A stretch of DNA of 64,000 nt from Tissierellaceae bacterium (GTDB taxonomy: Bacteria; Bacillota; Clostridia; Tissierellales; Tissierellaceae): assembly GCA_023229175.1 (NCBI GenBank), contig JALNZV010000007.1, forward strand, positions 38,243 to 102,242, written 5' to 3'. Positions 9,698 through 18,184 of the stretch are shown piece by piece (position 1 is the stretch's first letter; each line of letters begins with the position of its first letter). Below the pieces are notes generated by a model. That model was not told the DNA's origin. It worked only from the letters and a program-made list of their open reading frames with translations, and searched no databases. A program made the translations under genes and the position numbers.

Positions 9698-10510
9698 ATG
9701 GATAAAGAAAAATTGGGAACAGCCATAGTCATCACTTCAGGTAAAGGTGGTGTTGGTAAAACAACTACCTCAGCTAATCTTGGGACAGGCCTTGGAATTC
9801 TTGGATATTCAGTAGTTGTAGTAGATGCAGACATAGGACTTAGGAACCTAGACGTGGTCATGGGACTTGAAAACAGAATTGTATATGATATAGTCGATGT
9901 TGTAGAGAAAAATTGTAGATTAAAGCAGGCATTGATTAGAGATAAAAGATTTGACAAACTGTATCTTTTACCAGCGGCTCAAACAAAGGATAAAACTGCC
10001 GTAAGTCCAGAGCAAATGTTGGAATTAATAGGAGATTTAAAAAAAGAGTTTGATTACATAATCATAGACTCGCCTGCAGGAATAGAACAAGGTTTTCAAA
10101 ACTCTATAGCAGGGGCAGATATGGCCTTAATCGTCACTACTCCGGAAATATCAGCTGTGCGGGATGCAGACAGAGTAATAGGTATTTTAGAATCAAAAGG
10201 CCTATACAATCCTAAGCTATTAATCAATAGAATCAGACAGGAAATGGTAAAAAGAGGCGATATGATGAATATCGAGGATATAATCGACATATTGGCCATC
10301 GACTTACTGGGAATAGTTCCCGATGACGAGGCCATAGTTATCTCTACCAATAGGGGAGAACCAGTAGTCATCGATGGAAAGACTTTATCTGGAAGGGCCT
10401 TTAACAATATCGCCAAAAGAATAACAGGGGAAGAAGTAGAACTTTTGAATTTAGATGACAACCAAGAAGGAAAACTTAGCAAAGTATTTAAACTATTATT
10501 CGGTAAATAG
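9698..10510 (+). CDS. minD: Septum site-determining ATPase MinD
   Basis: This membrane-associating ATPase of the ParA/MinD family positions MinC. The deviant Walker A motif GKGGVGKTT is at about residues 15-23, followed by the switch motif VVDADIGLRNLD and Walker-B-like YIIIDSPAG. The C-terminus KLSKVFKLLFG is a clear amphipathic membrane-targeting helix. A strong GGGAGG site precedes the ATG. Length is 270 residues, as expected. Confidence 0.96.
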   Translation: MDKEKLGTAIVITSGKGGVGKTTTSANLGTGLGILGYSVVVVDADIGLRNLDVVMGLENRIVYDIVDVVEKNCRLKQALIRDKRFDKLYLLPAAQTKDKTAVSPEQMLELIGDLKKEFDYIIIDSPAGIEQGFQNSIAGADMALIVTTPEISAVRDADRVIGILESKGLYNPKLLINRIRQEMVKRGDMMNIEDIIDILAIDLLGIVPDDEAIVISTNRGEPVVIDGKTLSGRAFNNIAKRITGEEVELLNLDDNQEGKLSKVFKLLFGK

Positions 10511-10521
10511 GGGGGGAATCC

Positions 10522-10791
10522 ATGGATTTTATAAAGCTATTCACTAAAAAGGAAGAAAAGAGCAAAAACGTAGCAAAGGAAAGGCTGAAATTAGTGTTGG
10601 TACACGATAGAGCTGATCTCTCACCGAAGTTTTTAGATATGATAAAAGGCGATATTATTAGGGTAATATCCGAGTATGCAGAAATTGATGAAGAAGGTTT
10701 AGATATCAAGCTTACAAGGATGAAGCGAGATGTGGATAGCACCACTATTTCTGCCTTAGTAGCCAACATTCCTATAGTGAAGATGAAATAA
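10522..10791 (+). CDS. minE: Cell division topological specificity factor MinE
   Basis: This protein of 89 residues stimulates MinD ATPase and sets the Min oscillation. The N-terminal MDFIKLFTKKEEKSKNVAKE segment gives the membrane/MinD-binding helix, and AKERLKLVLVHDRADLSP is the MinE signature. The presence of MinE rather than DivIVA indicates an oscillating Min system. It is the last gene of minCDE, with a 99-base gap and a promoter before the next gene. Confidence 0.95.
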   Translation: MDFIKLFTKKEEKSKNVAKERLKLVLVHDRADLSPKFLDMIKGDIIRVISEYAEIDEEGLDIKLTRMKRDVDSTTISALVANIPIVKMK

Positions 10792-10807
10792 ATACAAAAA
10801 ATAGGTA

Positions 10808-10836
10808 TTGATAAGTTCTAAACTATAAGATATAAT
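10808..10836 (+). promoter_or_regulatory. Promoter of the FMN-binding lipoprotein gene
   Basis: A TTGATA -35 box at 10808-10813 and a perfect TATAAT -10 box at 10831-10836 are spaced by 17 bases, about 55 bases upstream of the lipoprotein start. Confidence 0.75.
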
Positions 10837-10890
10837 ATAGACTGGTAAAACAAATGAATATATATTAATAAACAGGAGGAAGAAGAAATT

Positions 10891-11688
10891 ATGAGTAAGA
10901 AAGTTTTAGCATTGGCGTTGGTGTTAGTATTAATGGTTGGAGTATTTGCAGGATGTTCAAAACAAGAGGCTCCAGTTGACGAAAGCAGCAAACCAGTTGA
11001 CACAACTGATACGCAAGCAGGAGATTTAGTAGACGGTACTTATTTAGTAAAAAACCCAGTTAGCGATCACGGAAACTATCAAATGGTAAAATTGGAAGTA
11101 AGCGGTGGACAAGTAGTAGCATTTGACTTCAACGAATATCTATCAGATTCAGGCGAAGCAAAAAGTGCTGACAACTATGCATATGCAGATGGTTTAGCAG
11201 TAATTGCAAACTTAAACGAACAATTCAACGAAAAGAAAGACTTAGACGCAATAGATTATGACGCTGTATCAGGAGCAACTTCAACAAAAGGCAGCTTCAA
11301 AGAAATAGTAGCTGTAGCCTTAGAAAAGGCAGCAAAAGGCGAGACATACGAACCAGTTTATGAAGATGGCGTATACGAAGCAGTAGCAGACGAAGATAGC
11401 CATGGTTGGTTGGCACAAGTTAGCGTTAGAGTACAAGACGGTCAAATAGTAGGTGTTGACTATGCTGAATTAGCAATAGAAGATTCAGAAGACGCAAAAG
11501 AAGGCGACAGAAAATCAGTAGATAACTACCCATATCCTCGTCCAATGGAAGTAGCAGAAGAACTACACAAGATGATAATTGACAACAACGGAACAGAAAA
11601 TCTTGATGTAGATGCTATAACTGGTGCTACATCTACAAGAGGCTTAGTATTAGAACTTGTGAACGAAGCATTAAGTTCAGCAAAATAG
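10891..11688 (+). CDS. Lipoprotein with two FMN-binding domains
   Basis: This is a secreted flavoprotein anchored by a lipid: residues 1-21 form a signal peptide ending in a lipobox with Cys22. Two FMN_bind domains follow (about residues 45-140 and 155-260). Each ends in the flavinylation motif, SGATST with Thr130 and TGATST with Thr247, where FMN is attached by a phosphoester bond in known family members. It is directly followed by apbE, the enzyme that attaches FMN, so the two probably form a working pair in extracytoplasmic electron transfer. The redox partner is not visible. A terminator separates it from apbE. Confidence 0.88.
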   Translation: MSKKVLALALVLVLMVGVFAGCSKQEAPVDESSKPVDTTDTQAGDLVDGTYLVKNPVSDHGNYQMVKLEVSGGQVVAFDFNEYLSDSGEAKSADNYAYADGLAVIANLNEQFNEKKDLDAIDYDAVSGATSTKGSFKEIVAVALEKAAKGETYEPVYEDGVYEAVADEDSHGWLAQVSVRVQDGQIVGVDYAELAIEDSEDAKEGDRKSVDNYPYPRPMEVAEELHKMIIDNNGTENLDVDAITGATSTRGLVLELVNEALSSAK

Positions 11689-11696
11689 GAAACAAT

Positions 11697-11724
11697 AAAA
11701 CCCTAACTAAGAGTTAGGGTTTTT
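11697..11724 (+). terminator. Intrinsic terminator after the FMN-binding lipoprotein
   Basis: A 12-bp stem (AAAACCCTAACT / AGTTAGGGTTTT) with a three-base loop and T-run. It lies between the lipoprotein and apbE, so it may attenuate apbE relative to its substrate. Confidence 0.85.
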
Positions 11725-11749
11725 AATTTACAAGAGGAGTGACTAGAGA

Positions 11750-12802
11750 GTGAAAAAAAATATATTGAAACTTACATTTATAGTCCTTTCATTGGGATTG
11801 CTCTTAATGGGCTGTACAGGAAACTCAAATAACGATCTAAACTATATAGCTAGAACTGATTTTCTAATGGACACAGTCATGACCATTAGAATATACGACA
11901 ACCAAAAAGAAAAAACCCTAGATAAAGTTTTCCAAAGATTACAGGAAATAGAGGACAGAATGAGCTCACATATAGCCACATCAGATGTAAGCAAAGTCAA
12001 CGACAATGCAGGTATTGGACCAGTAACAGTCCACGAAGATACATACGAAGTAATAGAGAGGGTAAAATACTACGCAGAGTTGTCAAAGGGTAAATACGAT
12101 CCTACCATAGGAACTTTAGTAGACTTGTGGGATGTCAAAGCAGAAGAAAAGGAAAGAGACTTTATACCGACAACAGAAGAAATAGAACAGGCAAAATCAA
12201 TGGTAGGATATGAAGATTTAGAACTATTAGGTGACAATCAAGTGTATTTAAAGCGAAAAGGTATGAAAATAGTCCTTGGAAGCATAGTGAAGGGGTATGC
12301 AGCAGACGAGGCAAAGAGAGTACTTGTAGAAAACAAAGTGGAAAAAGCAATTATAGATTTAGGAGGCAACCTCTATATTCATGGTGACAAAGGTGACGGC
12401 ACTCAATGGCGTATAGGAATACAAGACCCTTTCAATCCCACTGGAAGCTATGCGGGGATACTAGAAGTATCAAATATATCCGTTGTCACATCTGGAGATT
12501 ATGAAAGATTTTTTATACACAAGGGTAAAAAATACAACCACATAATCGACCCCCATACGGGATATCCCACAGATAATGAATTGACGGGGATTAGCATAAT
12601 TTCAGATGAGTCCATAGATGGGGATGCCCTTTCAACAACTGTATTTGTAATGGGGCTTGACGAAGGGATGAAATTTGTAAATAGTTTAGAAAACATCGAA
12701 GCCATATTTATTACAAAGGATAAATCCATATATACAACAGAAAACTTAAAAGGCATATTTAATTTGCCAAAGGATTCCCCATTTACAATCAAAGATTATT
12801 AA
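11750..12802 (+). CDS. apbE: FAD:protein FMN transferase ApbE
   Basis: This enzyme transfers FMN from FAD to Thr or Ser of target proteins outside the membrane. A lipoprotein signal ends at Cys22. Family motifs include MDTVMTIRIY (about 41-50), the KGYAAD motif near residue 184, DLGGNLYIHG near 203 and the HIIDPHTGYP motif near 263. The GTG start at 11750 follows AGAGGAG. Probable substrates are the neighbouring FMN-binding lipoprotein and the RnfG/RnfD subunits of the Rnf complex encoded at the left edge. Confidence 0.93.
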   Translation: MKKNILKLTFIVLSLGLLLMGCTGNSNNDLNYIARTDFLMDTVMTIRIYDNQKEKTLDKVFQRLQEIEDRMSSHIATSDVSKVNDNAGIGPVTVHEDTYEVIERVKYYAELSKGKYDPTIGTLVDLWDVKAEEKERDFIPTTEEIEQAKSMVGYEDLELLGDNQVYLKRKGMKIVLGSIVKGYAADEAKRVLVENKVEKAIIDLGGNLYIHGDKGDGTQWRIGIQDPFNPTGSYAGILEVSNISVVTSGDYERFFIHKGKKYNHIIDPHTGYPTDNELTGISIISDESIDGDALSTTVFVMGLDEGMKFVNSLENIEAIFITKDKSIYTTENLKGIFNLPKDSPFTIKDY

Positions 12803-12851
12803 ATGGAATAAAACAGGCCCAATGTAAATAAAATATATTGGGGTGAAGAAA

Positions 12852-13133
12852 ATGAATAGAAAAACAAATAGAAATGCCATAATTAACGGCCTATTTAACA
12901 GACAAATCAACAAAATTATAGTGATGTTGGCCTTGCTCTCAATTGTTTTTATTATGAAAACTATGAATAACAGTACATCAAAAGAAGTATTAAACTTTTT
13001 GAATAGGAATATCAATCGAGATTTTGTATTTAAAGAAGACAGTAAATGGTTAATTGAAGGCGTAAAAAAGCTGGCTGACCTATCCAAAATAGGAGTAGAA
13101 CATTTAAAACCTTGGGGAATCCCGAGGTTTTAA
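12852..13133 (+). CDS. Small membrane protein, possibly truncated SpoIVFA/M23-type N-terminus
   Basis: This protein of 93 residues is basic at the N-terminus, has one membrane segment (about residues 19-35) and then a short charged tail. I do not recognise a catalytic domain. In many Clostridia an M23 peptidase related to SpoIVFA lies at this site, between min/apbE-type genes and the radical-SAM/TIGR03936/rng genes. The membrane segment followed by an FVFKEDSK-like stretch resembles the N-terminus of such proteins, but no peptidase domain follows before the stop. It could be a remnant or an unrelated small protein. ATG at 12852 follows GGGGTGAAG. Confidence 0.55.
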   Translation: MNRKTNRNAIINGLFNRQINKIIVMLALLSIVFIMKTMNNSTSKEVLNFLNRNINRDFVFKEDSKWLIEGVKKLADLSKIGVEHLKPWGIPRF

Positions 13134-13208
13134 TTTGATAAATCTAACCCTATTAAATAATATACAAAAATGTTAATATAGTACTAGAATAATGAAAGGT
13201 GGAAACAG

Positions 13209-15053
13209 ATGATAAATATAAAAACCCTAGATAAAATACTAAAAAAGGTGGAAAAACCTGCAAGATACATTGGAATGGAGCAAAATTCCATAGAAAAAGA
13301 CATATCCAATGCAAAAGTGAAATTCGCCTTTTCATTTCCCGATATATACGATGTGGGCATGTCTCATTTAGGACTTCATATATTATATAACTTAATAAAC
13401 AATGAAAAAGATTATGTTTGTGAAAGAGTATTTGCACCGTGGACTGATATGGAAGAAGAAATGAGAAAAGAGAATCTTCCCCTATTTACATTAGAAAGCA
13501 AAGAAGAAGTAAAGAATTTTGATTTCTTAGGATTTACACTCCAATACGAAATGAGCTACACTAATATTTTAAATATATTGGATTTGTCAGATATACCCCT
13601 TAGAGCAAAAGACCGAGGGGACAATGCCCCATTGGTAATAGCAGGAGGTCCCTGTGCATATAATCCAGAGCCCTTGGCAGAATTCATAGATTTCTTTGTA
13701 ATAGGCGAAGGTGAGGAAATAACCTTAGAAATACTAAAACTGTACGAGAAACATAAAGCTGAAAATTGGAGCAAAGATAGATTTTTAGAGGACATAGCTA
13801 CCATGGAAGGCATTTATGTACCTAAGTTTTACCAAGTAGTTTACAATGAAGATAATACAATAAAAGAAAGAAAAGTATTAAATTCCACAGCACCCGAAAA
13901 GATTAAAAAGAGAATGGTGAAAGACCTAAATACTATGTTTTCACCGGAAAGCATGGTAGTACCTTATATAGAAACAGTACACGACAGAGTTATAATGGAG
14001 ATTTTTAGGGGTTGTACCAGGGGCTGTAGATTTTGCCAGGCAGGTATGATTTATAGACCCGTTAGAGAAAAATCCGTAGATAGATTAGTGGAATTGGCAG
14101 AGAACTTGGTAGAAAATACAGGGTATGAAAATGTTTCCCTATCTTCCCTAAGCTCCTGTGATTACTCTGAGCTACATCTATTAATTGAAAAGTTAATGGA
14201 AAATTTCGAGGAAAAGAAGGTAGGAGTATCCCTGCCATCTCTTAGGCTTGATTCCTTCATAGTGGATATCCTGCAGGAGATAGAAAAGGTAAGAAAATCA
14301 GGGCTAACATTTGCACCAGAGGCGGGGAGCCAAAGGCTGAGGGATGTCATCAATAAAGGAGTTACAGAAGAAGATTTGGTAAACACTGTAACTAGAATAT
14401 TTAGGGAAGGGTGGTCTACAGTAAAATTATACTTTATGATAGGATTGCCTACGGAAACAGACGAGGACGTATTAGGTATAAGGGACTTAGCATATAAAGT
14501 AAAGGACATATTCTTTGAAACCCCCAAGGAGCAGCGAAAAGGAAATCTAAAGATTACAGCCTCTGCATCCTGTTTTGTGCCAAAACCCTTCACTCCATTC
14601 CAATGGCTAGGTCAGGATTCCATAGAAGAATTTTATAGAAAGGCATATCTAGTCAAAAACAACATAAAGGACAATAAAATCAAATTTACATTTCATGATC
14701 CAAAACTCTCTTACCTAGAGGCTATAATTTCCCGTGGAGACAGGAAAATATCAGAATTGATTTTAAAAGCCTGGGAGATGGGCTGCAAATTTGACGGATG
14801 GTCAGAGCATTTCAAATACGATACTTGGATTGAGGTCATGGAGGAGCTGGGAATAGACGGTGACTTTTATGCCTTAAGAAATAGGGACTTAGAGGAAAAC
14901 TTACCGTGGGATTTCATAGATCCGGGAGTGTCTAAAGAATACCTAAAAAGAGAATACAACAAATCCTTAGGGGAAAAGATAACAGATGACTGCAGGATTA
15001 GTTGCAATGCCTGCGGCATAGTAGATTGCACCATGAGGGGGTATAAGTTTTGA
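13209..15053 (+). CDS. TIGR03960-family B12-binding/radical SAM protein
   Basis: This protein of 614 residues has an N-terminal B12-binding-like region (GMSHLGLHILYNLIN and IGEGEEITLEILKLYEKH stretches) and a radical SAM core with the cluster motif CTRGCRFCQAG near residue 272. The C-terminal cysteine group (CRISCNACGIVDC) suggests a further metal site. The family always precedes a TIGR03936 gene in Firmicutes, as here, with the stop and next start overlapping. The reaction is not known; association with RNase G and ribosomal genes suggests RNA or ribosome modification, which is inference. Confidence 0.85.
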   Translation: MINIKTLDKILKKVEKPARYIGMEQNSIEKDISNAKVKFAFSFPDIYDVGMSHLGLHILYNLINNEKDYVCERVFAPWTDMEEEMRKENLPLFTLESKEEVKNFDFLGFTLQYEMSYTNILNILDLSDIPLRAKDRGDNAPLVIAGGPCAYNPEPLAEFIDFFVIGEGEEITLEILKLYEKHKAENWSKDRFLEDIATMEGIYVPKFYQVVYNEDNTIKERKVLNSTAPEKIKKRMVKDLNTMFSPESMVVPYIETVHDRVIMEIFRGCTRGCRFCQAGMIYRPVREKSVDRLVELAENLVENTGYENVSLSSLSSCDYSELHLLIEKLMENFEEKKVGVSLPSLRLDSFIVDILQEIEKVRKSGLTFAPEAGSQRLRDVINKGVTEEDLVNTVTRIFREGWSTVKLYFMIGLPTETDEDVLGIRDLAYKVKDIFFETPKEQRKGNLKITASASCFVPKPFTPFQWLGQDSIEEFYRKAYLVKNNIKDNKIKFTFHDPKLSYLEAIISRGDRKISELILKAWEMGCKFDGWSEHFKYDTWIEVMEELGIDGDFYALRNRDLEENLPWDFIDPGVSKEYLKREYNKSLGEKITDDCRISCNACGIVDCTMRGYKF

Positions 15054-15739
15054 TAATCAGAGCAAAGTTTTTCAAAAAAGGATATTTAAGGTATATTTCA
15101 CATTTGGACTTGATGCGCTTGTTTCATAGGACATTTAACAAGGCAAAAATACCAATAGGGTACAGTGAAGGATTCAACCCCCATCCGAAATTCTCCATAG
15201 CAAACCCCTTAGCTCTGGGAATAGAATCAGATGAAGAGTATATAGACATAGAACTAGATAACATGGAAGTTGAAGATTTTATTGAAAAAATGAACCTGGT
15301 ACTTCCAAAGGACGTCCAAATAATAGAGGGTAAAAGCATTGAAAAAGGTGAAACCATAGACTCTTTAATATCATGGGCACATTATGAAATCGAATTTGAG
15401 TTAAAAGAAAATATTGAAGGTTTTGGGGAAAACCTTATGAAATGGTTGCAAAGAGATGAGATTAATATAGATAAAATAAGAAGAAAAAAGAAAAAAGAAA
15501 TTAAAAGGGTAGAAAATATTAGGCCATTAATTGGCAATTTGACCGTAAAAGAAATCCATGAAAAAAACGTTGTGCTAAATACACTGCTAAAGGCAGGCAG
15601 CAATGGAAATTTAAAACCCATGGATCTTGTGGAAGCTATGAACAGAGACATGGAGCTAAAAATAGATTTACAGTCAATGGATATCAGGCGAACAGGCCAG
15701 TATGCAGAAAAAGATAATAATATATTTAAGCCCTTATGA
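15050..15739 (+). CDS. TIGR03936 family protein (DUF2344)
   Basis: This 229-residue protein begins with a TTG overlapping the stop of the radical SAM gene, indicating translational coupling. The N-terminal stretch RYISHLDLMRLFHRTFNKA and the following IPIGYSEGFNPHPKFSIANPLALGIES-type region are the family hallmark. Some genomes encode it fused to the preceding radical SAM protein, so they probably act together. Its biochemical role is unknown. Confidence 0.87.
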   Translation: MIIRAKFFKKGYLRYISHLDLMRLFHRTFNKAKIPIGYSEGFNPHPKFSIANPLALGIESDEEYIDIELDNMEVEDFIEKMNLVLPKDVQIIEGKSIEKGETIDSLISWAHYEIEFELKENIEGFGENLMKWLQRDEINIDKIRRKKKKEIKRVENIRPLIGNLTVKEIHEKNVVLNTLLKAGSNGNLKPMDLVEAMNRDMELKIDLQSMDIRRTGQYAEKDNNIFKPL

Positions 15740-15753
15740 GTGGGAGTGTTTTT

Positions 15754-16989
15754 ATGGGATATATTTTTATGGAGACCGTAGGTGAATACCATAAAGTAGG
15801 CATAGTAGAAGACAATAGACTAGTAGAATTTCACCTGGACAAAGTCGATAAAGAAAAATTAATAGGAAATATATATAGAGGCAGAGTAATAAATGTATTG
15901 CAAGGTATGGAAGCTGCATTTATAGACATAGGCGAGTATAAAAACACATATCTAAATGTAAAGGATGCATTGCCAAGGGAATTGATGCACGCCGACGAAA
16001 AATATAAAATATCTGAATTACTCAAACAAGGACAAGAAATAATAGTTCAAGTAAAGAAGGAACCCTATGGAAATAAAGGCGCTAAAATTACAACCCATAT
16101 TGAAATACCGGGAAGATACCTAGTATTTACACCATTTTCGAAAAGGGTAAATATATCTAGAAAAATCGAAGATTCAAAGAGAATAAGGGAACTAAAAGAT
16201 TTAGGATATAAAATTATGAAAGAGGGATATGGGCTCATATTCAGGACAGCATCGGAATTTGCCGACGACTCATTGCTTATGAAAGAATATGAAATTCTGC
16301 ATTCTATCTATACAAAAATTGAAAGAGAAAAGAATTTTTTACCTTGCCCCAAATTGCTTTATAGAGAGCCAACCTTGGGGTACCAAATAATAAGGGACAC
16401 TTTTGACCAAAATACGGAAAAGATAATAGTGAATTCAAAGGAAGTATATAATGACCTAAAGGAAATGGAAAATAACTTTCCCTTTAAATTTTCCGAGAGA
16501 TTAGAGTACAATAAGGATTTTTCAATAAAATACGATTTAATAATACAAGAGGACATCAAATACGCACTGGAAAAAAAGGTTCCCCTACCTAGGGGGGGAT
16601 ACATCGTTATAGACGAAACAGAGGCCTTAGTTGCCATAGACGTAAATACAGGGAAATACGTAGGATCGAAATCCCTTGGGGACACAGTTTTAAAGACAAA
16701 CCTAGAAGCTGCAAAGGAAATAGCAAGGCAAATTCGCCTAAGGGATATAGGCGGAATTATAATTATAGATTTTATAGATATGAAAAAAGCAGATGATATA
16801 GAGACAGTACTGGATACATTGGAGAAATACCTAAAAGATGACAGGGTAAAAGTAAATATAGTGGATATTACAAAATTGGGTCTAGTAGAATTAACTAGAA
16901 AAAAAATCAGAAGGCCCTTGACCACAGAGTTTTATAGAAAATGTCCTCATTGCAGCGGTAAGGGCTACATTTTACAAAATGAGTATTGA
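15754..16989 (+). CDS. rng: Ribonuclease G/E family protein
   Basis: This is a single-strand-specific endoribonuclease for rRNA and mRNA processing. An S1-like RNA-binding region (NIYRGRVINVLQGMEAAFIDIG, about 36-57) is followed by a DNase-I-like catalytic region with the metal-binding aspartates in DVNTGKYVG and IIIIDFIDMK. A zinc-link CPHCSGKG motif sits at the C-terminus. ATG at 15754 fits the GGGAG at 15742-15746; the upstream ATG at 15736 overlaps the previous stop and lacks a site of its own. At 411 residues it is the short RNase G form, without the RNase E scaffold. Confidence 0.92.
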   Translation: MGYIFMETVGEYHKVGIVEDNRLVEFHLDKVDKEKLIGNIYRGRVINVLQGMEAAFIDIGEYKNTYLNVKDALPRELMHADEKYKISELLKQGQEIIVQVKKEPYGNKGAKITTHIEIPGRYLVFTPFSKRVNISRKIEDSKRIRELKDLGYKIMKEGYGLIFRTASEFADDSLLMKEYEILHSIYTKIEREKNFLPCPKLLYREPTLGYQIIRDTFDQNTEKIIVNSKEVYNDLKEMENNFPFKFSERLEYNKDFSIKYDLIIQEDIKYALEKKVPLPRGGYIVIDETEALVAIDVNTGKYVGSKSLGDTVLKTNLEAAKEIARQIRLRDIGGIIIIDFIDMKKADDIETVLDTLEKYLKDDRVKVNIVDITKLGLVELTRKKIRRPLTTEFYRKCPHCSGKGYILQNEY

Positions 16990-17020
16990 CAATCTCTTGA
17001 GAATTTGATAAACTATCTTG
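16986..17020 (+). promoter_or_regulatory. Probable promoter of rplU-prp-rpmA
   Basis: A TTGACA -35 box at 16986-16991 overlaps the rng stop codon. A weak -10-like region (ATAAAC/TAAACT) lies about 17 bases further on. It would drive the ribosomal genes independently of rng. Confidence 0.55.
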
Positions 17021-17092
17021 GTGTAGAGCCGCTCAATCTGGGTTTTAAGACCATTGGCACCCTGTATTGGCGAGACTAGGTTAGAGGAGGTG
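17015..17092 (+). ncRNA. Ribosomal protein L21 leader (candidate)
   Basis: The roughly 100-base untranslated region before rplU is G-rich and structured, unlike the neighbouring AT-rich gaps. Firmicute rplU-ysxB-rpmA operons normally carry an L21 leader at this exact place, where L21 or another product controls its own synthesis. The call rests on position and on possible short helices; I could not check it against a covariance model. Confidence 0.6.
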
Positions 17093-17099
17093 CAATCTC

Positions 17100-17414
17100 A
17101 TGTACGCTGTAATAGAAACAGGTGGTAAACAATATAGAGTTCAACAAGGAGACGTAGTATTTGTTGAGAAACTAGATGCACAAGAAGGGGACAACGTATC
17201 CTTCGACAAAGTTTTGTTAATGTCAGATGAAGGCAATGTAGTCGCTGGTAAACCGTATGTTGATGGTGCAAAGGTAGATGCCGTTGTTTTAGAACAAGGT
17301 AAGGCAAAGAAGATTATCGTATTTAAATATAAATCGAAAAAGAATTATAGAAAGAAAAAAGGACATCGTCAACCATTTACAAAGGTAAAAATCGAAAACA
17401 TAATTGGTTTATAA
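17100..17414 (+). CDS. rplU: 50S ribosomal protein L21
   Basis: The N-terminus MYAVIETGGKQYRVQ and the C-terminal FKYKSKKNYRKKKGHRQPF are diagnostic of L21. Length is 104 residues. The gene starts at an ATG after GAGGAGG, behind a structured leader. It is followed immediately by prp and rpmA, the universal Firmicute order. Confidence 0.98.
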   Translation: MYAVIETGGKQYRVQQGDVVFVEKLDAQEGDNVSFDKVLLMSDEGNVVAGKPYVDGAKVDAVVLEQGKAKKIIVFKYKSKKNYRKKKGHRQPFTKVKIENIIGL

Positions 17415-17415
17415 T

Positions 17416-17763
17416 ATGATAAATGCTAGATTTTATAAAGATAAAAAAGGCAATATCAGAAAGTTTACCATAAAAGGACATGCAAATTACGCCAAGCGGG
17501 GAAACGATATAGTATGTGCCGCAGTGTCTGCACTTGCTCAAACAACCCTATTATCAATTGTGAAGGTATGCGGTGTAGAGGAAAACCAAATCAATTATAT
17601 AGTAGAAGAAAAGACAGGTTTTCTAGAAGTAGAGTTGCCTATAGATTTAGACAATTCCACCTTAGAAAAAACACAAATTGTATTGGAAACTTTAAAATTA
17701 GGAATAAATTCAATAATAGAAATTTACCCAGAGTATGTGAAGCTCGAAAATGGGGAGGTGTAA
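17416..17763 (+). CDS. prp: Ribosomal-processing cysteine protease Prp
   Basis: Prp removes the N-terminal extension of L27 in Firmicutes. The catalytic His is in GHANYAKRG (about residue 20) and the catalytic Cys in DIVCAAVSALAQT (about residue 33). The length of 115 residues is normal. ATG at 17416 begins one base after the L21 stop, and no separate ribosome site is visible, so it is probably translated by coupling. Its substrate, L27, is the next gene. Confidence 0.93.
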   Translation: MINARFYKDKKGNIRKFTIKGHANYAKRGNDIVCAAVSALAQTTLLSIVKVCGVEENQINYIVEEKTGFLEVELPIDLDNSTLEKTQIVLETLKLGINSIIEIYPEYVKLENGEV

Positions 17764-17766
17764 TCG

Positions 17767-18057
17767 ATGATTAAAATGAATTTACAATTATTTGCTTCTA
17801 AAAAAGGAGTAGGTAGTTCAAGAAATGGTAGAGATAGCCAAGCTAAAAGGCTGGGCGTTAAAAGAGGCGATGGACAGTTTGTCCTAGCAGGTAATATCAT
17901 AGTAAGACAAAGAGGAACAAAAATACACCCAGGAAACAACGTTGGTAGAGGTGGAGACGATACACTATTTGCAACAGTAGATGGTGTAGTTAGTTTTGAA
18001 AGAAAAGGCAGAGACAAAAAGCAAGTTAGCGTTTACCCTGTAGAAGTATTGGCGTAG
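17767..18057 (+). CDS. rpmA: 50S ribosomal protein L27 with cleavable N-terminus
   Basis: L27 reaches the peptidyl transferase centre through its N-terminal arm. Here the mature SKKGVGSSRNGRDS is preceded by an extension ending in MNLQLFA, which is the Prp cleavage site (between Phe and Ala) known from Firmicutes. Length is 96 residues. It follows prp by three bases. A weak terminator-like hairpin follows the gene. Confidence 0.97.
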   Translation: MIKMNLQLFASKKGVGSSRNGRDSQAKRLGVKRGDGQFVLAGNIIVRQRGTKIHPGNNVGRGGDDTLFATVDGVVSFERKGRDKKQVSVYPVEVLA

Positions 18058-18062
18058 ATATA

Positions 18063-18092
18063 AAGCTTACCATTAGGTAAGCTTATATTTTT
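18063..18092 (+). terminator. Terminator-like hairpin after rpmA
   Basis: A 9-bp perfect stem (AAGCTTACC / GGTAAGCTT) with an ATTA loop is followed by an ATATTTTTA stretch. The T-run is interrupted, so termination may be partial. Confidence 0.65.
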
Positions 18093-18184
18093 ACTAAAAT
18101 TAGGATTTACATTTTATTTTAGCAAGCGGGAAAACTAATCAAATAAATTATTAAAAAACGAGAGATTGTGTGAGGATGATGTTT

